A stretch of DNA of 43,764 nt, from NCBI GenBank assembly GCA_002431285.1, contig DJEF01000047.1, forward strand, positions 49,805-93,568, written 5' to 3'. Shown piece after piece: positions 43,045 to 43,764 of this stretch (within the stretch, counting starts at the first letter, position 1; every line of letters begins with the position of its first letter). A program made the translations under genes and the position numbers. A model generated the notes under the pieces. The model saw only the letters and a program-made list of their open reading frames with translations. It had not been told where the DNA came from and did not search any database. The DNA comes from Ruminococcaceae bacterium UBA5905. GTDB lineage: Bacteria; Bacillota; Clostridia; Oscillospirales; Acutalibacteraceae.

Positions 43045-43764
43045 TTATCGCGTGGCGGCAAAATTCGTCACTTCCATGGCAAAGGCCTTGAGGAATTCCG
43101 CAATCTCCGCCAGATCGTCGTTAAAGGACGTATGGGCCACTGCCAGCATGGCGTTCACCCGCTCAGGAGCAATCCACTGCTTCACTTCCGCGAGGGTGGC
43201 GTCCACCGTTTCCTTTTTATTCAAGAGGGCGTCCTTGACCGAGGCAGTGATCTGCTGCTGCACATCCTCCCCCACGGCGCAGAAACCCTTATAGGCGCTG
43301 AACAGCGGCAGGCTCATGCCAAAGGGCACGCTGTCGATGGTTGTCATCGCCACGGATTCTTCGATGCCGAAAGAGGTGTAGCAATACGCGTATTCGTAGT
43401 CATTCACCTTTTTGACCGTGCCGGTCATCACCGCCATGGCAAAATTGTGAATATTGGTGCGGTTCGTCTCTTTGCCGCGCACCAGCTCCTGAATCGCCTG
43501 CAGCTTCTCGTCATAGGCCTTCAGCAGCGACACCTGCTCCGTCAGAATCTGAATATGCAGCCGGGAGCCGAGGATGTGATCCCGGACAATCAGCTTCCCA
43601 TCGACCGTCGGGTACTGCGAGCCGGGAATCACCCGGAAGGAACGAACGGCAAAGGACTTTCCTTCCCGATCCTTCAGGAATGCCGCCGCCTTGGCCGCAT
43701 CCTGCGTGTCGATCAGCTTCTGCATCACCGCAAGGCACGCGTTGGCCTCGTCGGCATCCAGCGT
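43045..43764 (-). CDS. Protein of unknown function, C-terminal 239 residues (start outside window)
   Basis: The frame is open to the last base of the window, so the N-terminus is missing. The visible part is soluble: helical at both ends, with a central beta-containing stretch (NFAMAVMTGTVKKVNDYEYAYCYTSFGIEESVAMTTIDSVPFG is the region; about 43300-43450). No family recognised from this piece. Similar GTPase-GAP1 loci often carry a large tubulin-like or vWA protein near this place, but nothing visible here proves either. It is upstream in the same operon. Confidence 0.7.
   Translation of the reverse strand, partial: TLDADEANACLAVMQKLIDTQDAAKAAAFLKDREGKSFAVRSFRVIPGSQYPTVDGKLIVRDHILGSRLHIQILTEQVSLLKAYDEKLQAIQELVRGKETNRTNIHNFAMAVMTGTVKKVNDYEYAYCYTSFGIEESVAMTTIDSVPFGMSLPLFSAYKGFCAVGEDVQQQITASVKDALLNKKETVDATLAEVKQWIAPERVNAMLAVAHTSFNDDLAEIAEFLKAFAMEVTNFAATR

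Overview
The window looks like chromosomal DNA of a GC-rich, anaerobic, low-sporulation-type Firmicute, most likely a gut clostridium (Oscillospiraceae/Ruminococcaceae-like). Grounds: strong AGGAGG ribosome binding sites, TTGACA/TATAAT promoters, a Bacillus-type SOS box in front of lexA, a reverse rubrerythrin with a PerR-like regulator, a Bce-type peptide-resistance module, and a GldG/DUF4340 gene pair. Genus-level placement is inference. I see no rRNA, tRNA, CRISPR array, insertion sequence or prophage.

Layout. 1-3178 (+): the end of a GldG/DUF4340 ABC-export operon, closed by a strong bidirectional terminator. 3573-10781 (-): housekeeping and cell-wall cluster, read proS, cyclophilin, Cys-rich protein, lipoprotein cyclophilin, alpha/beta hydrolase, membrane-anchored MurF, Ddl. 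11092-11816: a small DUF378 membrane protein and a membrane-anchored unknown. 11993-22678 (+): an export and antimicrobial-response block made of a TetR regulator with its own palindromic operator, a membrane-bound XRE regulator, two ABC-2 exporters, and a complete Bce-type module (response regulator, intramembrane-sensing kinase, ATPase, FtsX-type permease) with a textbook BceR-type box before the ATPase gene. 22727-25316: a YoaP-like acetyltransferase with a structured leader and a small coupled gene, then lexA overlapped by a DUF523 gene.

25317-32159 is lower in GC and accessory in character: a Vat-like xenobiotic acetyltransferase, a PadR-DUF1700-DUF4097 operon, a perR-reverse rubrerythrin operon, and a second PadR-DUF1700-membrane protein operon in the opposite direction. 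Each PadR operon has a palindrome over its promoter.

32507-43764 (-) is the most unusual part: at least eight tightly packed genes in one transcription unit that begins beyond the window and ends at a terminator at 32436-32482. It encodes a zinc-ribbon P-loop GTPase, a large protein whose N-terminus resembles GAP1 (GTPase-associated protein 1), a degenerate protein-kinase-fold protein lacking the catalytic Asp, a Sel1-repeat protein with C-terminal membrane segments, a polytopic membrane protein with a soluble tail, and three proteins I cannot assign (one cut by the window edge). I read it as a GTPase-centred signalling or conflict system of the general type predicted from comparative genomics, with pseudokinase and membrane components that may be new. 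Its function is not shown by the sequence.
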